Program-made: the position numbers and the translations under genes
Part shown: positions 16,467 to 24,386 of the stretch, in pieces
Position numbering within the stretch: the first letter of the stretch is position 1
Layout of the letters: each line of letters opens with the position of its first letter
Notes under the pieces: model-generated
What the model was told of the DNA's origin: nothing
The model's input: the letters and a program-made list of their open reading frames with translations, nothing else
The model's database searches: none
Source: an uncultured Lachnospiraceae bacterium
GTDB lineage: Bacteria; Bacillota; Clostridia; Lachnospirales; Lachnospiraceae
DNA length: 64,000 nt
NCBI GenBank assembly: GCA_947628955.1
Contig: CANRBX010000008.1
Location: 1-64,000 of the forward strand
Reading direction: 5' to 3'

Positions 16467-17900
16467 TCATGCCAGCAGGTCCCGGAGCATCTGATTGACT
16501 GCCCCCGGGTTTGCCTTGCCCTTCATCGCCTTCATGGTCTGGCCGACGAGGAAGCCGAGCGCCTTCTCCTTGCCGCCCTTATAATCGGCGACGGACTGCG
16601 GATTGGCCGCAAGGATTTCCTCCACGATGCGTCTCAGTTCGCCTTCGTCGTTGACTGTCTTCAGGCCGTGCTCTTCGACATACCGCTCCGGGTCGGCGTT
16701 ATCGTAGAAGATCCTCTCAAAGACCTCCTTGGCCACGGTCTGGTTGATCGTCCCCGCCTCCACGAGTTCGATCAGCTTCGCAAGATGCGCCGGCGAGAAG
16801 CCGAGCGCGTCCGGCTCCTGGTTCTCTTCCTTGAGCAGGCGCAGCGTCTCGCCCATCAGCCAGTTCGACACCTTTTTCGGCCTGCCGCAGAGCGCGGTCG
16901 TCTCCTCGAAAATATCCGCCATGCGCTTATACTCTGTCAGAATGCCCGCGTCGTAGTCCGGGATATCAAACTCCCGCTTATAGCGCGCAAGCTTCTCGGT
17001 GCGCAGCTCCGGCTGGCGGTCGCGCACCGCCTGCAGCCATTCGTCGCTGATGACGACCGGCACGAGATCCGGATCCGGAAAATAGCGGTAATCGTGCGCA
17101 TCCTCCTTGGAGCGCATCGGATAGGAATATTCCTTGTTGTCGTCCCAGCGGCGCGTCTCCTGGATCACCGGCTTTCCCTCCTCAAGGAGCTCGATCTGCC
17201 TGGCCCTCTCGCCCTCGATCGCCCGCGCGATCGCCTTGAAGGAATTCAGGTTTTTCATCTCGGTGCGCGTCCCGAGCTTCTCTGAGCCGAGCTCGCGGAC
17301 CGAGAGATTCACATCCGCGCGCATCGAGCCCTCCTGCAGCTTACAGTCAGACGCCCCGAGGTACTGCACGATCAGGCGCAGCTTTTCCAGGTAGGCGATA
17401 ACTTCCTCCGCGCTGCGCATGTCCGGCTCAGACACGATCTCGATCAGAGGCACGCCGCTGCGGTTGTAATCGACCAGCGAGCAGTCCTCCCACTCATCGT
17501 GGATCAGCTTGCCGGCATCCTCCTCCATGTGGATCTCATGGATGCCGACCACCTTTTTCCCGGCGGCAGTCTCGATCTCGATCCCCCCGTCGTGGCAGAT
17601 CGGCAGATAGAGCTGCGAGATCTGATAATTCTGCGGATTGTCCGGATAGAAGTAGTTTTTTCGGTCAAATTTGCAGTACTGGTGGATCTGGCAGTTTGTC
17701 GCGAGGCCGACTGCCATCGCATATTCCACCACCTGCCGGTTCAGGACCGGAAGCGATCCCGGCATTCCGGTGCAGACCGGACAGGTGTGGGTATTCGGCG
17801 CCCCGCCGAACGCAGTGGAGCAGCCGCAGAAGATCTTTGTCTTCGTCGCAAGCTCTACATGGACCTCAAGTCCTATGACTGTCTCATACTGTCTCGTCAT
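16467..17900 (-). CDS. gatB: Asp-tRNA(Asn)/Glu-tRNA(Gln) amidotransferase subunit B
   Basis: tRNA-binding/kinase subunit of the GatCAB amidotransferase (477 residues). It phosphorylates the Asp or Glu on misacylated tRNA before amidation. The N-terminus (MTRQYETVIGLEVHVEL), FCGCSTAF...CPVCTGMPG zinc-like cysteines, RADVNLSVR and EMKNLNSF motifs, and the C-terminal YqeY-like tail domain (~330-477) are intact. The ATG at 17900 follows GGAGGCGG and begins one base after the gatA stop region, so translation is coupled. An open frame upstream of it is noise. Confidence 0.96.
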   Translation of the reverse strand: MTRQYETVIGLEVHVELATKTKIFCGCSTAFGGAPNTHTCPVCTGMPGSLPVLNRQVVEYAMAVGLATNCQIHQYCKFDRKNYFYPDNPQNYQISQLYLPICHDGGIEIETAAGKKVVGIHEIHMEEDAGKLIHDEWEDCSLVDYNRSGVPLIEIVSEPDMRSAEEVIAYLEKLRLIVQYLGASDCKLQEGSMRADVNLSVRELGSEKLGTRTEMKNLNSFKAIARAIEGERARQIELLEEGKPVIQETRRWDDNKEYSYPMRSKEDAHDYRYFPDPDLVPVVISDEWLQAVRDRQPELRTEKLARYKREFDIPDYDAGILTEYKRMADIFEETTALCGRPKKVSNWLMGETLRLLKEENQEPDALGFSPAHLAKLIELVEAGTINQTVAKEVFERIFYDNADPERYVEEHGLKTVNDEGELRRIVEEILAANPQSVADYKGGKEKALGFLVGQTMKAMKGKANPGAVNQMLRDLLA

Positions 17901-17901
17901 C

Positions 17902-19557
17902 TCAGTCCGCCTCCTTCGCTGCTGTTCCTGCCGTCTGCAGATTTTCTGACTGCGCGCTGCGGTTCTGCGCCTCTGCGCATGTCTCTGACACGCCGCCAAC
18001 CGACGCTCCATATGCCTCCCGCGCGCTGCCGCCCGACGCTTCGTATGTCTTTTGCGCACTGCCGCCCTGCGTGCTCCCTCGTTCCCCCGCTGCGCGCTCT
18101 GCAGGCTTCGGCGCCTCCCAGGGCCCTCTCGCCTGCTCGTACGCGTAGGCCGCGCGGATCAGGTTCTTCTCCTTAAAGCAGTCCCCGATCATCTGCACGC
18201 CGACCGGCAGCCCTGCGCTGTCCGTGCACACCGGCACGGAGATGCCGGGCAGCCCGGCCAGATTGACAGAGATCGTATAAATGTCGCCGAGGTACATCTT
18301 CAGCGGATCGCTCAGCGATGCCCCGAGCTTCGGCGCGGTCGTCGGGGAAGCCGGCGCAAGGATCACGTCATATTTCTCAAACGCGCGGTCGAAGGACTGT
18401 TTGATCAGCGCTTTCGTGCGCAGCGCCTTCAGATAATACGCGTCATAATAACCGGAGCTCAGGACAAAGGAACCGAGCATGATCCTGCGCTTTACTTCCT
18501 CTCCGAAGCCCTCGGAGCGGCTCTTCTTGTACATGTTGTGCAGTCCCTCATACTCCTTCGCGCGGTAGCCGTACTTCACACCGTCAAACCGCGCCAGGTT
18601 CGAGCTGGCCTCCGCGGACGCGATCACGTAGTACGCCGGGATCGCATATTCCACCAGGCTCAGGTCAAATTCCTCCACGGCGGCGCCCTTCCGGCGCAGC
18701 ACATCCGCCGCGCACAGCACCGCCGCGCGCACCTCATCATCCAGGCCCTCGCCCAGATAATCGGACGGGATCCCGATGCGCATTCCCTTCACGTCATCGA
18801 CCAGCGCAGACGTAAAGTCGAGATCCGTTCTCCTGATCGAAGTGCTGTCCTTCGCATCGTGCGACGCGATCATCTCCAGGATCGCCGCACAGTCCGAAAC
18901 GTCCTTCGCGATCGGCCCGATCTGGTCAAGCGACGAGCCGTAGGCGATCAGTCCATAGCGCGACACCGTCCCGTACGTCGGCTTCAGGCCCGTCACCCCG
19001 CAGAATGAGGCCGGCTGGCGGATCGATCCGCCCGTGTCGGAGCCAAGCGCATACGGCACCTCGCATGCGGCCACCGCAGCGCACGAGCCTCCTGACGAGC
19101 CGCCGGGCACGTGATCCCGGTTCCACGGGTTTCTGGTCGGCCCGAATGCGGACGTCTCCGTCGTGCTTCCCATCGCAAATTCATCCATGTTTGTCTTGCC
19201 GAGCACCACTGCTCCCGCCTTCTGCATGTTCAGGACGGCCTCCGCAGAGTAGGTCGGCACAAAATTGTACAGAATCTTCGAGCTGCACGTCGTCTTCAGC
19301 CCCTCTGTGCAGATATTGTCCTTCACGGCCGCGGGAACCCCGGCCAGAGGCCCTGAAAGCGTCCCGGCGCTGACCGCCTGCTGTACCTCGTCCGCGCGCG
19401 CGAGCGCCCGCTCTGCATCCACCGTCACGAACCCGTTGAGCTCACCGTCCAGTGCCGCGATCCGGTCCAGCCCGGCCTGTACCGCCTCACGGACCGAAAT
19501 CTCCTTTTTCTTTATTCTTCTGCCCAGCTCCAGGGCAGTCAGTTCCATAATCTGCAT
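17902..19557 (-). CDS. gatA: Amidotransferase subunit A with a repetitive C-terminal extension
   Basis: Amidase subunit that releases ammonia from glutamine. The Ser-cisSer-Lys triad is visible: Lys in AAVKDNI, Ser in [12 protein letters not shown], nucleophile region GGSSGGS. The canonical protein ends near [20 protein letters not shown] further ~60 residues rich in Gly/Ser/Ala/Glu follow, containing [22 protein letters not shown] and GGVSETC repeats, giving ~551 residues against ~485-490 usual. The start is taken at the ATG at 19557 after GGAGAG; an ATG three codons in (MELTALELG) is the homology-favoured alternative. The extension lies exactly where the gene meets gatB. Confidence 0.94.
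   Translation of the reverse strand: MQIMELTALELGRRIKKKEISVREAVQAGLDRIAALDGELNGFVTVDAERALARADEVQQAVSAGTLSGPLAGVPAAVKDNICTEGLKTTCSSKILYNFVPTYSAEAVLNMQKAGAVVLGKTNMDEFAMGSTTETSAFGPTRNPWNRDHVPGGSSGGSCAAVAACEVPYALGSDTGGSIRQPASFCGVTGLKPTYGTVSRYGLIAYGSSLDQIGPIAKDVSDCAAILEMIASHDAKDSTSIRRTDLDFTSALVDDVKGMRIGIPSDYLGEGLDDEVRAAVLCAADVLRRKGAAVEEFDLSLVEYAIPAYYVIASAEASSNLARFDGVKYGYRAKEYEGLHNMYKKSRSEGFGEEVKRRIMLGSFVLSSGYYDAYYLKALRTKALIKQSFDRAFEKYDVILAPASPTTAPKLGASLSDPLKMYLGDIYTISVNLAGLPGISVPVCTDSAGLPVGVQMIGDCFKEKNLIRAAYAYEQARGPWEAPKPAERAAGERGSTQGGSAQKTYEASGGSAREAYGASVGGVSETCAEAQNRSAQSENLQTAGTAAKEAD
17985..18090. repeat. Degenerate 33-38-bp tandem repeat inside the gatA 3' end
   Basis: Three units start with GCCGCC (GCCGCCAACCGACG..., GCCGCCCGACGC..., GCCGCCCTGCGTG...) in the plus-strand reading. 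They encode the GGSAxxxYxAS repeats of the GatA tail. The array keeps the reading frame. Confidence 0.55.
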
Positions 19558-19663
19558 TTTTCTCTCCACACTCCATTCCCTGCGTTTCCCGGGAGCGCAT
19601 CCCCGCAGCATCCGTGCCGTTACATGCTTCCGCCCGGCAGCGCCGGCACCGCGCTTCCCTGAT

Positions 19664-19957
19664 TCACTCCACCGTCCTCGGCACCTTGAAGGATCCGTCC
19701 TTCTCTGCCGGGGCGTTCGCCAGAATCTTCTCGCGCTCATCCCCGTTCGTCACAACATCCTCGCGGAACACATTGCTGACCGGGAACACATGCGAAAGCG
19801 GCTCCGTACCCGACGTGTCCAGCTCGTTCAGCTTGTCGACATAGTCCAGCATCCGCCCGATGTCCTTTTTCGCCTGCTCCTTCTCCTCCGCCGAGAGCTC
19901 CAGCTTCGCCAGAATCCCGACGTATTCAATCGTCTCGTCACTGATAATATTTGCCAT
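19664..19957 (-). CDS. gatC: Amidotransferase subunit C
   Basis: Small scaffold subunit (97 residues) that wraps GatA and GatB. Typical features are [21 protein letters not shown], a central helix and the C-terminal LRED-like block FREDVV followed by ILANAP...FKVPRTVE. The ATG at 19957 follows GGAGGCAGAG. GatA begins 106 bp downstream. AspRS lies upstream beyond a tandem repeat, and the set is probably one transcript under the T-box. Confidence 0.93.
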   Translation of the reverse strand: MANIISDETIEYVGILAKLELSAEEKEQAKKDIGRMLDYVDKLNELDTSGTEPLSHVFPVSNVFREDVVTNGDEREKILANAPAEKDGSFKVPRTVE

Positions 19958-20100
19958 CTCTGCCTCCATTCTGCAGTCCCGTCCTGACCGCCCGCCGCGG
20001 TGCAGAAACATGGTCTCCTGCCGGTCATATAAAAATGTGTTCTGTTCCCTGCCGGCATTCAAAAGCTGCGGATGCTCCGCTCCGGCAGGGGCCGGGCTTC

Positions 20101-20265
20101 GCACCGTGGCTGGCGGCTCCCGATCCCGGCGGCATCCTGCTGCGGCCCGGGTCTGGCGCCGTGGCTGGCGGCTCCTGATCCCGGCGGTATCCTGCTGCGG
20201 CCCGGGTCTGGCACCGTGGCTGGCGGCTCCTGATCCCGGCGGCATCCTGCTACGGCTCGAGTCTC
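20101..20265. repeat. Three tandem 55-bp units covering the aspS stop codon
   Basis: Units at 20101-20155, 20156-20210 and 20211-20265, each starting GC(A/G)CCGTGGCTGGCGGCTCC. The third unit contains the aspS stop codon (20250-20252) and its last four codons. The other two lie downstream, in the aspS-gatC gap, as if the gene end had been copied. Confidence 0.9.
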
Positions 20266-21581
20266 GACAGATCCCGCGGGAACAACGTGGTTTCCCTCAC
20301 ATTATCCTCCCCGACCAGCTTCATTGTCAGGCGCTCCAGGCCGATCCCCAGGCCGCCGTGCTTCGGCATTCCGTACTTGAAGGTATCCAGATACTGATCC
20401 ATGCCCTCCTCCGACATTCCGCGCGCCGCAATCTTCCGGCGCAGCATCTGGTAATCGTGGATACGCTGGCCGCCGGTCGTGATCTCCAGTCCGTGGAACA
20501 GCAGGTCAAAGCTCAGCGTGAACTTCGGATCCTCCGGATCGTCCATCGCGTAGAACGGGCGCTTTTTCGACGGATAATGCGTCACAAACACAAAGTCTGC
20601 ATTGTACTCTTCCTTAAAGTATCTCCCGATCAGCGACTCTTCCTCCGGCTCCAGATCGTAGGGATTGCGGATCGGACGGCTGTATTTCTCAGATACGAGC
20701 TCCTTGGCACGGTCGAAGCGCACAACCGGGATCCGCTCTGTATCCGGCAGTGTGACATTCAGGATCCGCAGCTCGTCCGCGTACTCCTTCGCCAGAAGCT
20801 TCATCGTGTACTGAAGAAATCCGGTCTCCATCTCCATGATGTCGGTGTAGCTGTCAATATATCCCATCTCAAAATCGAGGCTCGTGTACTCGTTCAGGTG
20901 GCGCTTCGTGTTGTGCTTTTCCGCGCGGAACACGGGAGCCGTCTCAAACACGCGGTCGAACACGCCGACCATCATCTGCTTGTAAAACTGCGGGCTCTGT
21001 GCCAGCACGGCCGGTCGGTGGAAGTAGTCCAGTTTGAAAATATTTGATCCGCCCTCGGCGCCCTTTGCACCGATCTTCGGCGTATGGATCTCCGTGAACT
21101 GCTGACTGTACAGGAAATCCCGGAATCCGCGCACGATCCCCTCCTGCAGGCGGAATTTCGCGCGCTCACGCACATTGCGCAGCGTGATGCTGCGGTTGTT
21201 CAGCTTCGCCTCCAGAGAAGTGTTCAGCTTCCATTTGCCGATCGGCAGAGGCAGGGAATCATATGGCGTGGTGAGGATCTCCCCTCCGGTCACACGAATC
21301 TCGATCCCGTGCGGCGCCCGCCGGTCTTCGATCAGCGTCCCGGCAAGCTCCACCGTCTGTGCCTCGCGGATCCTGTCCGCGGAAAGGCTGGAGACGCCTT
21401 CCTCAAATACGCACTGCAGCAGCCCGCCGCGCTTGCGCAGCACGACAAAGACCACATCCCCCATGTCGCGCACCGAGTGCACGGCCCCGTTCACCTTCAC
21501 CCGGGCGCCGACCCGCTCCGGCTGCAGAAGCTCTTCCAGCTCCAGTGTCTCTTTCTCTCTCACTCCTGATAAAAACTCCAT
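20250..21581 (-). CDS. aspS: Aspartyl-tRNA synthetase, archaeal-type (probably non-discriminating)
   Basis: Class II synthetase, 443 residues, without the ~100-residue GAD insertion of bacterial AspRS. Order: N-terminal OB anticodon-binding domain ([27 protein letters not shown]), motif 2 [22 protein letters not shown], and motif 3 [14 protein letters not shown]. This AspRS2 type usually charges both tRNA(Asp) and tRNA(Asn), and its neighbours gatCAB then convert Asp-tRNA(Asn) to Asn-tRNA(Asn). The start is ATG 21581 after AAAGGAG; the frame extends further only through the T-box terminator. Non-discrimination is inferred from family and context. Confidence 0.9.
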   Translation of the reverse strand: MEFLSGVREKETLELEELLQPERVGARVKVNGAVHSVRDMGDVVFVVLRKRGGLLQCVFEEGVSSLSADRIREAQTVELAGTLIEDRRAPHGIEIRVTGGEILTTPYDSLPLPIGKWKLNTSLEAKLNNRSITLRNVRERAKFRLQEGIVRGFRDFLYSQQFTEIHTPKIGAKGAEGGSNIFKLDYFHRPAVLAQSPQFYKQMMVGVFDRVFETAPVFRAEKHNTKRHLNEYTSLDFEMGYIDSYTDIMEMETGFLQYTMKLLAKEYADELRILNVTLPDTERIPVVRFDRAKELVSEKYSRPIRNPYDLEPEEESLIGRYFKEEYNADFVFVTHYPSKKRPFYAMDDPEDPKFTLSFDLLFHGLEITTGGQRIHDYQMLRRKIAARGMSEEGMDQYLDTFKYGMPKHGGLGIGLERLTMKLVGEDNVRETTLFPRDLSRLEP

Positions 21582-21596
21582 AACTGCTCCTTTCGG

Positions 21597-21941
21597 TTCC
21601 GGGACTCTTTTAAAACGCAAAAAGTCCCGGAACATCATAGTATGATATTCCGGGACGGATACATTGATTCTTTTGTTATCCGCGGTGCCACCCGCTTTGC
21701 AGACGCCTTTGTCTGCCTCTCTTTTACACTTAACGCGTGCAACGTACTGCCCTACTGAACAGCACGCCGGATCCCTGCTTTCCAGCCGTCTTCACGGCAG
21801 TACGCGCGGCGCACCCTGTTCGAACAGTCGGCTCCGGAGTGTTCCCCGTCGTCTCCTTCCCTCCATCGGCGCTCTCAGTCGGTGACGCCGAATTCCTGTC
21901 GAGTTCCAAAGACAGAGTCTCCTTCATCGCTTTTCTGTAAC
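21597..21941 (-). promoter_or_regulatory. T-box riboswitch controlling aspS-gatCAB
   Basis: Minus strand leader with the invariant T-box GCGGGTGGCACCGCGG (21681-21696). Just before it is a stem III GCAGAC...GTCTGC. The terminator GTCCCGGAATATCAT/ATGATGTTCCGGGAC (21624-21656) is followed by TTTTT (21619-21623). Uncharged tRNA pairing with the T-box would stabilise the antiterminator. The specifier is not certain: GAAC at 21841-21844, just before the lower-stem CUCC, offers AAC (Asn) overlapping GAA (Glu), while GAC also occurs. A further copy of the terminator arm lies at 21597-21605 beside the ribosome site. Confidence 0.93.
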
Positions 21942-21947
21942 GCAGTA

Positions 21948-21976
21948 ATCCTAGCACAAATTTTTTCGGCTGACAA
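21948..21976 (-). promoter_or_regulatory. Promoter of the T-box-aspS-gatCAB transcript
   Basis: Minus strand TTGTCA (21971-21976), 17 bp, TAGGAT (21948-21953) with an extended TGC before the -10. Confidence 0.75.
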
Positions 21977-22018
21977 GGGGTTTTGAAATATTTTTAGCGA
22001 TTAAATAGGGGGAAACAG

Positions 22019-22047
22019 TTGCAAAACCCCCCATATTTTGCTATAAC
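22019..22047 (+). promoter_or_regulatory. asnA promoter
   Basis: TTGCAA (22019-22024), 17 bp, TATAAC (22042-22047) with TGC ahead of the -10. It is back-to-back with the T-box promoter, leaving a ~30-nt leader with no T-box of its own. Confidence 0.72.
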
Positions 22048-22084
22048 GGAAAGGAATTATGATCTGTCACGGAGGAAACTCAAA

Positions 22085-23095
22085 ATGAATCACTTAATCA
22101 TCCCGGAGGGCTATGTGTCCGCCCTCTCTCTGTATGATACGCAGATTGCGATCAAAACAGTGAAGGATTTTTTTCAGCAGACGCTCGCGTCGCAGCTCAA
22201 CCTGCTGCGCGTCTCATCCCCTCTGTTCGTCGACCCGGCTTCCGGCCTGAACGATAATCTGAACGGGGTCGAGCGCCCGGTCAAATTCGGCATCAGAGAG
22301 CAGAATGAAGCGGAGGCGGAGATCGTCCACTCCCTGGCCAAGTGGAAGCGCTATGCGCTCAAGGAGTACGGCTTTGCGCACGGCGAGGGCCTGTATACCG
22401 ATATGAACGCCATCCGCCGCGACGAGGACACCGACAACATCCACTCGATCTATGTGGATCAGTGGGACTGGGAAAAGATCATCCGCCGCAGCGAGCGCAA
22501 TCTTGACACCCTGAAGAAGGTTGTGACGTCCGTCTACAAGGCGCTGAAGAAAACGGAAGTCTATATGTCGATCCAGTACGACTACATCGGTGAAGTGCTG
22601 CCGCGGGAGATTTTCTTCATCACCTCGCAGGAGCTGGAAGACAGGTATCCGAAGCTCACGCCGCGGGAGCGCGAATATGAAATCGTCAGAGAAAAGGGCG
22701 CCGTCTGCATCATGCAGATCGGAGGCCTGCTCGCCTCCGGGCAGAAGCACGACGGACGTGCCCCGGACTATGACGACTGGGATCTGAACGCGGATATCCT
22801 CGTGTACTACCCGGTGCTTGACATTGCCCTGGAGCTCTCCTCCATGGGCATCCGCGTGGACGAGGTCTCCCTGGCCCGTCAGCTGAAGCTTGCCGGCTGC
22901 GAAGAGCGGGCGGAGCTTCCCTTCCAGAAGGCGATCCTGGACCGCGAGCTCCCATACACGGTCGGAGGCGGCATCGGCCAGTCGCGCATCTGCATGTTCT
23001 ACCTGCGCAAGGCGCATATCGGCGAGGTGCAGTGCTCCCTGTGGCCGCCGGAGGTCGTGCAGGAGGCCGCGCGGGGCGGGATACAGCTGCTGTAG
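22085..23095 (+). CDS. asnA: Aspartate-ammonia ligase (asparagine synthetase A)
   Basis: Ammonia-dependent asparagine synthetase, 336 residues, class-II-synthetase fold. The N-terminus (NHLIIPEGYVSALSLYDTQIAIKTVK), VSSPLFVDPASGLNDNLNG, the KRYALKEYGFAHGEGLYTDMNAIRRDE block and the C-terminal GGGIGQSRICMFYLRKAHIGEVQ are diagnostic. The ATG at 22085 follows GGAGG by 9 nt; a TTG further upstream is in the promoter. It is divergent from the AspRS/GatCAB operon that makes Asn on tRNA, so the cell has both routes side by side. Confidence 0.96.
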   Translation: MNHLIIPEGYVSALSLYDTQIAIKTVKDFFQQTLASQLNLLRVSSPLFVDPASGLNDNLNGVERPVKFGIREQNEAEAEIVHSLAKWKRYALKEYGFAHGEGLYTDMNAIRRDEDTDNIHSIYVDQWDWEKIIRRSERNLDTLKKVVTSVYKALKKTEVYMSIQYDYIGEVLPREIFFITSQELEDRYPKLTPREREYEIVREKGAVCIMQIGGLLASGQKHDGRAPDYDDWDLNADILVYYPVLDIALELSSMGIRVDEVSLARQLKLAGCEERAELPFQKAILDRELPYTVGGGIGQSRICMFYLRKAHIGEVQCSLWPPEVVQEAARGGIQLL

Positions 23096-23160
23096 CGCAT
23101 CAAAGCAGCGGCCGGATCTTTTCGGTTTTTTCTGATCCTTCTTTTGTACGCAAACGGATA

Positions 23161-23200
23161 ACTGCCGCAGAACCGCCCCGACGGGCAGCCCTGCGGCAGT
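23161..23200. terminator. asnA terminator
   Basis: ACTGCCGCAG (23161-23170) and CTGCGGCAGT (23191-23200) are exact inverted repeats, followed on the plus strand by CTGTTTTAC. It also serves the convergent gene at 23206. Confidence 0.75.
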
Positions 23201-23205
23201 CTGTT

Positions 23206-24051
23206 TTACTCCCGGATGCTCCTTCCGATCCCGAATTCATCATACATCTTCTGGCGGAAATCATCATCTCTGACCGCCCGGCTGAAATCAGGGAGCCTTC
23301 CTGCGTCGATCAGCTTCTCGGCCAGCTGACACATTTTTCTTTCGCCCCGTTCTTCTCCTGTTTTTTCTCCTCTTTCCAGAGTCATCTTCTCCCATGCATC
23401 ATACGTCACGTCCCTTACCTCCATCTTTTCCCAGTTTGCGCGCATAATGACTTCCATTACCGCCCGGCAGGGCGCTTTCTCCTGTTCTTCCTCGTATTTT
23501 TTCACCAGAGTCCGGATTTCCTCCCCGGGCCGCAGATCGCTGCGCAGGCTCTGCAGCCAGAAATTTTTCTCTCTCGACAATTCCTTCGTCACGATCATCT
23601 GCATCTCAATCGGGTCGCCTGTCAGCTCATAAATCCCGGGCTCGCACAGACGCACCGTGATTCCCCGCACGCGCCGGATGTGCTCCAGCATATGCCGCGG
23701 GTAATGATTGCAGACGAAGGTGATCGTAAGCTCCGTCGGATCGATCTCTTCTATCCTGTCAGTCTCTGCCTGAAAAAGACAGGCATAGCCATACACCTTA
23801 TAGAAATCGTTGACGCTCAGGTAGTCATCGGGCGCCTTGTACTCGAGAATATTGTATGTCCTGAAAATCCGGCCGATATTTTTCTTTATCTTCTGTACTT
23901 TCTCCTTTTTGATGATGAGCAGGTCGATCTGCATGGGCTTTTCTCCCAGCAGATGCTCTTCCTCGATCTGCAGTTTGCAGGCTTCCTCTCCAAGCTCAAT
24001 GCGGAAAGCCGCGCAAAATGCAGGGTGCCACTGAAGCAGTCTCTTTGCCAT
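23206..24051 (-). CDS. Rpn/PD-(D/E)XK nuclease-like protein of unknown role
   Basis: 281-residue protein of a type common and multicopy in Lachnospiraceae genomes. The core MQIDLLIIKKEK...TYNILEYKAPDD has the D-(X)n-ExK arrangement of PD-(D/E)XK nucleases as in the Rpn/YhgA family, with a following NDFYKVYGYACLF helix. The C-terminal third is charged and contains TLERGEKTGEERGER, a helical GE-rich stretch often seen in these proteins. The ribosome site (CAGGGAC) is weak. Nuclease activity is inferred only; no transposase or toxin partner is nearby. Confidence 0.6.
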   Translation of the reverse strand: MAKRLLQWHPAFCAAFRIELGEEACKLQIEEEHLLGEKPMQIDLLIIKKEKVQKIKKNIGRIFRTYNILEYKAPDDYLSVNDFYKVYGYACLFQAETDRIEEIDPTELTITFVCNHYPRHMLEHIRRVRGITVRLCEPGIYELTGDPIEMQMIVTKELSREKNFWLQSLRSDLRPGEEIRTLVKKYEEEQEKAPCRAVMEVIMRANWEKMEVRDVTYDAWEKMTLERGEKTGEERGERKMCQLAEKLIDAGRLPDFSRAVRDDDFRQKMYDEFGIGRSIRE

Positions 24052-24065
24052 AGGTTGTCCCTGTT

Positions 24066-24095
24066 ATTATAATACCATCCCTCCCCCTGAAGCAA
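24066..24095 (-). promoter_or_regulatory. Promoter of the Rpn-like gene
   Basis: Minus strand TTGCTT (24090-24095), 18 bp, TATAAT (24066-24071), 15 bp before the start codon, so the leader is very short. Confidence 0.5.
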
Positions 24096-24137
24096 CCGGA
24101 TTCTTCCTTTGTTCTTCGCATTTTGTCTTTTAGCGTT

Positions 24138-24172
24138 ACATTATATATAATGTGATTCCTATTATATATAAT
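24138..24172. promoter_or_regulatory. Pair of AT-rich palindromes, possible operator
   Basis: ACATTATATATAATGT (24138-24153) and ATTATATATAAT (24161-24172) share a 12-bp palindromic core, 21 bp centre-to-centre (two helical turns). They lie upstream of the Rpn-like promoter. Confidence 0.45.
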
Positions 24173-24230
24173 TTCAGTCTGTTTGTAAACTGTTTTCTGC
24201 AGAATTTGCAGCCAAAAAGCAGTTTTCTTC

Positions 24231-24262
24231 AGCGCATCCCGCGCATCTGTGCGCGGAGCGCT
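24231..24262. terminator. GC-rich hairpin with T-run on the plus strand
   Basis: AGCGC..CCGCGC pairs with GCGCGG..GCGCT and is followed by TTTTTG on the plus strand. No plus-strand gene precedes it, so its purpose is unclear. Confidence 0.4.
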
Positions 24263-24322
24263 TTTTGTACAGCGGAAAGGAACCTCCATGCGTCGGCGCG
24301 GCAAAACCGTTCCCGCAAAAAA

Positions 24323-24354
24323 AGCTGACCCCCGGATCGCTCCGGCAGATCAGC
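24323..24354 (-). terminator. dapL terminator
   Basis: Minus strand GGCTGATC..CCGGA and TCCGG..GTCAGCT form the stem, with seven Ts after it (24317-24323), 33 bp beyond the dapL stop. Confidence 0.75.
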
Positions 24355-24386
24355 CTTTTCTTTCATTATCCTGTGCTGTTTTAAGG

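Noticed and set aside
17901..18059. Basic N-terminal extension of GatB
   Set aside because: It overlaps the gatA tail in another frame; GatB homology and the ribosome site begin at 17900.
21582..21638. Longer AspRS start
   Set aside because: The extra codons are the T-box terminator stem; AAAGGAG supports the ATG at 21581.
21815..21830. GTTCGAAC resembling a tRNA T-arm
   Set aside because: It lies inside the T-box leader as a short palindrome, with no acceptor, D or anticodon arms around it.
23206..24051. Transposase
   Set aside because: The PD-(D/E)XK-like core fits Rpn-type proteins, but no terminal inverted repeats or target duplications flank it.
24138..24153. NrdR box
   Set aside because: ACATTATATATAATGT departs from the consensus at the key C/G positions, and the neighbouring copy is 21 rather than 31-32 bp away with no nrd gene downstream.
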